Below, in pieces: positions 5,201 through 8,238 of a DNA stretch of 8,238 bases. The translations under genes and the position numbers were made by a program. A model generated the notes under the pieces. The model was not told the DNA's origin and searched no databases. It saw only the letters and a program-made list of their open reading frames with translations. The stretch is from the NCBI GenBank assembly GCA_015258065.1, contig JABZIZ010000033.1, forward strand, positions 1 to 8,238. The letters run 5' to 3'. Numbering within the stretch: position 1 is the stretch's first letter; every line of letters begins with the position of its first letter. The DNA comes from Lachnospiraceae bacterium (GTDB lineage: Bacteria > Bacillota > Clostridia > Lachnospirales > Lachnospiraceae).

Positions 5201-6550
5201 CTATTTCTCTTCTTTTGCATGAAAATCTGCCATGAATCTCTTTAGTAGAAATGCACAGAAATAGGGAAATGTGTAGATGCTGTCCTCATGTCCGATATTG
5301 CTTTTTGAAAACTTCATTCCATATCTGATATCCGGATAATGATCGGAAGCAATCAGCGTCTTCATTGATTTTGCACGACCACTTTTTGCCTTTACCTCAA
5401 CAGGAATCAGGGAAGCTGTTGAACGGATAAAGAAATCCTCTTCTAAGGTTGAATCCTCTTTCTTGTAATAAAACAGTTTATACCCTTGTTTAATAAGCGC
5501 TTCAGCTACCATATTTTCATAGAGCGCACCCTTATAGACTCCCAGATTCTTGTTGGCCCTGAGATCCTCCTGCGATTCATCATCCAACATGGATACCAAC
5601 AAACCGGTATCAGCGAAATACAGTTTGTACGCATCAGGATTGTAATTGCCCAAAAGAGGTAGTTCCGGGAATTCCATGTTATAGCAGATGTTGACCATTC
5701 CAGCGTCCACAAGCCACTCCGCACAACCTCGATAATCACGGAATCGTGCCCCTGAAGCGACCTTGGTAATCTGGAATTTTTTATTTTCTCTTGCTAGTTG
5801 TGGCGCAACCCGATGAAACACTTTAAGGATCCTTGTCTGATCGATACCAGATGCATATTTCCGAATATCTTCTTTATAGTCTGCTATAAGCTGCTTTTGC
5901 GTATCAAGAGAACCCTCAAAGGTATTTCGCTCGATATACTCTTTAACAACCGCAGGCATCCCTCCAAGAATGTTATAATCCAGAAAGATAGAATGGAAGA
6001 CACTCATTTCCAACTCGCTGAAAGGCGTAAATTCCTTCATGTGGGAAAGCAGCATTTCTACAGTATCATTTCCATAACCCTTTGCCCACAAAAACTCCTC
6101 AAAATCCATAGAATACATTTCATAGTCTTTTTTATATCCTACGCTATTGCTTTCAATTCTTTTGTAATGGACTCCCAGCATGGATCCACTGCAAATCACA
6201 TCAAAACGACCGTCCATACAGAAGAACTTAAGGGAAGTGGTAATTTCCGGAAACTCTGTAATCTCATCAAAGAAGAGCAGTGTCTTTCCCGACACAAACT
6301 TTTTTGAAGGATCAATTAAAGAGATGTTCTTTATTATGTCCGCAGCCTCATAACCCTCCGCAATAATTCCCTTATATTTTTCATCACGAACAAAATTAAT
6401 TTCGATGATGTTCTCATAATGGTCAGCTGCAAAATGCAGAATGGATTCTGTCTTCCCAATTTGGCGGCTACCTTTAATAATGAGTGGTTTTCTGTTTGGA
6501 TCTGCTCTCCATTCTGCTAAGAAAGCATCTACCTTTCTTTTCAGATACAT
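5201..6550 (-). CDS. AAA_14/DUF4143 ATPase with intact PD-(D/E)xK-like motif
   Basis: A complete 449-residue protein. The N-terminal AAA domain has Walker A GSRQIGKT (27-34), Walker B LLFFDE (91-96) and a sensor-like ICSGSML (119-125). GGMP (196-199) is the family signature after the ATPase core. A winged-helix-like segment follows (about 258-300). The C-terminal DUF4143 domain is related to PD-(D/E)xK nucleases, and the likely active-site residues are E345 (YENM), D372 (EEDFF) and E385-V-K387. Such ATPases are common in anaerobic Firmicutes and Bacteroidetes, and their role is poorly known; nucleic-acid handling is inference from the domains. The start ATG 6548-6550 has GGAGG 10 nt upstream and a promoter at 6585-6613. 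No membrane segment is visible. The GH31 remnant and methyltransferase follow on the same strand. Confidence 0.85.
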   Translation of the reverse strand: MYLKRKVDAFLAEWRADPNRKPLIIKGSRQIGKTESILHFAADHYENIIEINFVRDEKYKGIIAEGYEAADIIKNISLIDPSKKFVSGKTLLFFDEITEFPEITTSLKFFCMDGRFDVICSGSMLGVHYKRIESNSVGYKKDYEMYSMDFEEFLWAKGYGNDTVEMLLSHMKEFTPFSELEMSVFHSIFLDYNILGGMPAVVKEYIERNTFEGSLDTQKQLIADYKEDIRKYASGIDQTRILKVFHRVAPQLARENKKFQITKVASGARFRDYRGCAEWLVDAGMVNICYNMEFPELPLLGNYNPDAYKLYFADTGLLVSMLDDESQEDLRANKNLGVYKGALYENMVAEALIKQGYKLFYYKKEDSTLEEDFFIRSTASLIPVEVKAKSGRAKSMKTLIASDHYPDIRYGMKFSKSNIGHEDSIYTFPYFCAFLLKRFMADFHAKEEK

Positions 6551-6584
6551 TCAAATAATCCCTCCGCAATAAAGCTTTTACCTT

Positions 6585-6613
6585 ATTTTACACAAAATAG
6601 GAGCGTTTCTCAA
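6585..6613 (-). promoter_or_regulatory. Promoter of the left AAA_14/DUF4143 gene
   Basis: On the minus strand, TTGAGA (6608-6613), a 17-nt spacer and TAAAAT (6585-6590) lie about 35 bp before the ATG at 6550. The rest of the 278-bp gap between the two ATPase genes (6551-6828) is AT-rich and shows only this promoter and the hairpin at 6788-6814. Confidence 0.7.
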
Positions 6614-6787
6614 TCTGCACCGCACATTTCATGAGCGAATATCCAATTATTCACACATATTTTTACTATATATTTCCCCTTGCGCATCTATATGATTTTC
6701 TTGTTCCAATCTGCATTTTTTTCATGTAGAAACCCATAAAGCATGGTATCACACAATTATCAATCGCATTCTCACAATAAATGCAAC

Positions 6788-6814
6788 AGAGGACTCCCTT
6801 TCCGGGAGTCCTCT
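6788..6814 (-). terminator. Hairpin behind the right AAA_14/DUF4143 gene
   Basis: AGAGGACTCCC (6788-6798) pairs perfectly with GGGAGTCCTCT (6804-6814) around a 5-nt loop. It lies 14 bp past the stop codon of the gene to its right, the usual place for a terminator. On the minus strand only a weak T-rich stretch (GTTGCATTTATT) follows, so termination may be partial. Confidence 0.65.
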
Positions 6815-6828
6815 TGAAATGCGCTTTT

Positions 6829-8118
6829 CTAAATAAGTTCCTTATCTAAAAGAAAATCAATTACATTGATATTCAAAATACCGTGATCATCATACCAGCG
6901 TTTCCCAATATCTTTCCTTACCACAATTTTAGGGAAGGAATCCCCCGTAAGCGCAAATGGTCTAAGTTCTGCTTCCGCTTTTTCATCCGTAGGCATCGAA
7001 TACGCCGACTGGATATAGATTCGTTTTCCTCCTGTATTTACGACAAAATCAATTTCCCTTGGAGTACGAATGGAATTCCCCTTTTCGCTTAGTGTCCTTG
7101 CATAGACAACACCAACATCAACAGAAAACTGCCGGATATGCAACTCATTATATAGGATATTCTCCATGATATGTGTCATTTCCTGCTGGCGGAATCCTAT
7201 TCTTGCATTTCTAAGTCCAATATCCTCGCAGTAATATTTATTTGGCGAGTCAAAATAGGATTTTCCTTTTACGTCATATCGCTGACTTTCTGAAAAAAGG
7301 AACGCATCTTCCAAATGTCCGATATATGCCCTAATTGTATTGGCAGATACACTCCCCCCTTGCTTTGACTTCAAAGTATTGGCAATTTTAGTCGGATTTG
7401 TTAATGAACCAACCGAAGAACAAAGCAAATCCAATGTCTGTTCCAGTACATCTTGTCTTTCAATTCTCTTGCGTTCAACAATGTCTTTAATATACACTTC
7501 TGAGAAAAGGGATTTTAGATAATTCATCTTAGCCGTATCATTAGGTCTTGACAGGATAAGTGGCATACCGCCATAAAATGCATATTCATCAAACGCTTCG
7601 TTTTTGTCCCCGCCAACAGAAGAATAATATTCCGCAAAGCTAAGCGGGTGTACTCTTATTTCATCACTTCGTCCTCTAAATTCAGTAAGAATGTCACTGG
7701 AAAGCATTTTTGAATGGCTTCCTGTCACATAAACATCTAAATTCGATAAAGCTCTCAAATCGTTAAGAGTATCGTAAAAAGTAATTTTCTTACCATCCGG
7801 ATTATAAGGATTTGCTACCTCATCAGACATTTGAATTTCATCAACAAAAAGATAATACTCCTCTTTGCTCTTTTCCACTTTCTCTCTTACGCAGGATGAA
7901 AGAATAAGCGGATTGCGATATTGAATGTCTTTCGCAAGGTCAAGCTCAATCGTAATAATCTGTTCTTCTTTTACACCATTCTCAATTAAATAATCTCGGT
8001 ATATATTTTTAAGAAGATAGGATTTACCGCATCTTCTGATTCCGGTAATTACTTTCACTAATCCGTCAAAACGATAGGAAATCAACTGCTTAAGGTAGCT
8101 ATCACGCTTAATTTCCAT
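6829..8118 (-). CDS. AAA_14/DUF4143 ATPase with altered nuclease motif
   Basis: A complete 429-residue protein of the same broad family as its neighbour, but clearly a different branch. Walker A is GIRRCGKS (26-33), Walker B YLFVDE (89-94), sensor 1 VTGSHS (131-136), an arginine pair in FRGR (147-150) and the GGMP signature at 183-186. A winged-helix segment spans about 238-275 (LTNPTKIANTL, then SANTIRAYIGHLED). In the C-terminal DUF4143 domain E319 and EIDF (D357) are kept, but the position 13 residues after D357 reads Q370-S-A372 where the neighbour has E-V-K, so metal-dependent cutting is doubtful. The start at ATG 8116-8118 was chosen because GGAG lies 7 nt upstream; ATG 8134-8136 has no good site. 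Its own promoter is at 8173-8201. Cytosolic; partner unknown. Confidence 0.85.
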   Translation of the reverse strand: MEIKRDSYLKQLISYRFDGLVKVITGIRRCGKSYLLKNIYRDYLIENGVKEEQIITIELDLAKDIQYRNPLILSSCVREKVEKSKEEYYLFVDEIQMSDEVANPYNPDGKKITFYDTLNDLRALSNLDVYVTGSHSKMLSSDILTEFRGRSDEIRVHPLSFAEYYSSVGGDKNEAFDEYAFYGGMPLILSRPNDTAKMNYLKSLFSEVYIKDIVERKRIERQDVLEQTLDLLCSSVGSLTNPTKIANTLKSKQGGSVSANTIRAYIGHLEDAFLFSESQRYDVKGKSYFDSPNKYYCEDIGLRNARIGFRQQEMTHIMENILYNELHIRQFSVDVGVVYARTLSEKGNSIRTPREIDFVVNTGGKRIYIQSAYSMPTDEKAEAELRPFALTGDSFPKIVVRKDIGKRWYDDHGILNINVIDFLLDKELI

Positions 8119-8172
8119 AAAACCGCTCCATTTCATTGAAAATTTCTGCCCATTCAGGCTTTTGCAGTCATA

Positions 8173-8201
8173 ATTTTATCTGTTTTCTGTTAAGTTTTCA
8201 A
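8173..8201 (-). promoter_or_regulatory. Promoter of the right AAA_14/DUF4143 gene
   Basis: On the minus strand, TTGAAA (8196-8201), a 17-nt spacer and TAAAAT (8173-8178) lie about 55 bp before the ATG at 8118. A second TATAAT overlaps the palindrome at 8219-8234, but its -35 box would lie outside the window. Confidence 0.65.
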
Positions 8202-8218
8202 GTTCTATGTGAAAATTA

Positions 8219-8234
8219 TAGCCTATTTAGGCTA
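8219..8234. repeat. Palindrome at the right edge
   Basis: TAGCCTA (8219-8225) and TAGGCTA (8228-8234) form a perfect 7-bp inverted repeat around TT, followed on the plus strand by A residues to the edge. On the minus strand it reads T5, hairpin, then TAATTTT. It could be a terminator of the next gene, or an operator upstream of the ATPase promoter. Confidence 0.4.
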
Positions 8235-8238
8235 AAAA

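Noticed and set aside
5798..6307. Open frame of 169 codons on the plus strand
   Set aside because: It is entirely antisense to the conserved AAA ATPase core and has no family features.
1..8238. CRISPR array, insertion sequence or rRNA gene
   Set aside because: No regularly spaced repeats, no transposase reading frame with terminal repeats and no rRNA-like sequence were seen.

Overview
The window looks like an accessory stretch from a Gram-positive anaerobe of the Clostridia, probably Lachnospiraceae. The evidence is the family make-up: a Firmicutes-type D5-like primase remnant, Abi_2/AbiF, a DIP1984-family protein, two AAA_14/DUF4143 ATPases and a GH31 remnant. GGAGG-type ribosome binding sites, sigma-A-like promoters and a Gram-positive-style lipoprotein signal fit this. 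The family assignments come from recognising motifs and remembered family sequences; no search was run.

Left part (1-2231). The start of a lipoprotein gene runs off the left edge on the minus strand. It is followed by a mobile-element graveyard on the plus strand: an ImmA/IrrE-like N-terminal piece welded to the C-terminal third of a phage/plasmid primase, which itself carries a frameshift and a nonsense codon. Convergent to this is an AbiF/AbiD-type (Abi_2, HEPN RNase) abortive-infection gene on the minus strand, broken by an internal deletion. Its strong promoter and a probable structured leader RNA of the AbiF-associated type appear intact. This is the most notable system in the window, but it is a ruin, not a working copy.

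Middle (2232-5167). A complete nicotinamidase-like cysteine hydrolase on the plus strand is followed by a perfect 13-bp inverted repeat. Next comes about 280 bp without a gene, unusually rich in small inverted repeats. From 3133 onward every gene is on the minus strand. Here lie a DIP1984-family coiled-coil protein, a frameshifted helical remnant, and a class I methyltransferase whose ribosome binding site is a run of nine G. Last is a GH31 glycosidase collapsed in frame to 144 codons, with its catalytic barrel gone.

Right part (5201-8238). Two AAA_14/DUF4143 ATPases follow each other on the minus strand, each with its own good promoter. The left one keeps a full PD-(D/E)xK-like motif; the right one has Q-S-A where the other has E-V-K. 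A hairpin separates them.

Overall, at least five genes are broken or collapsed (ImmA, primase, Abi_2, the helical protein, GH31). This suggests an old integration hotspot undergoing deletion, with intact genes surviving between scars.
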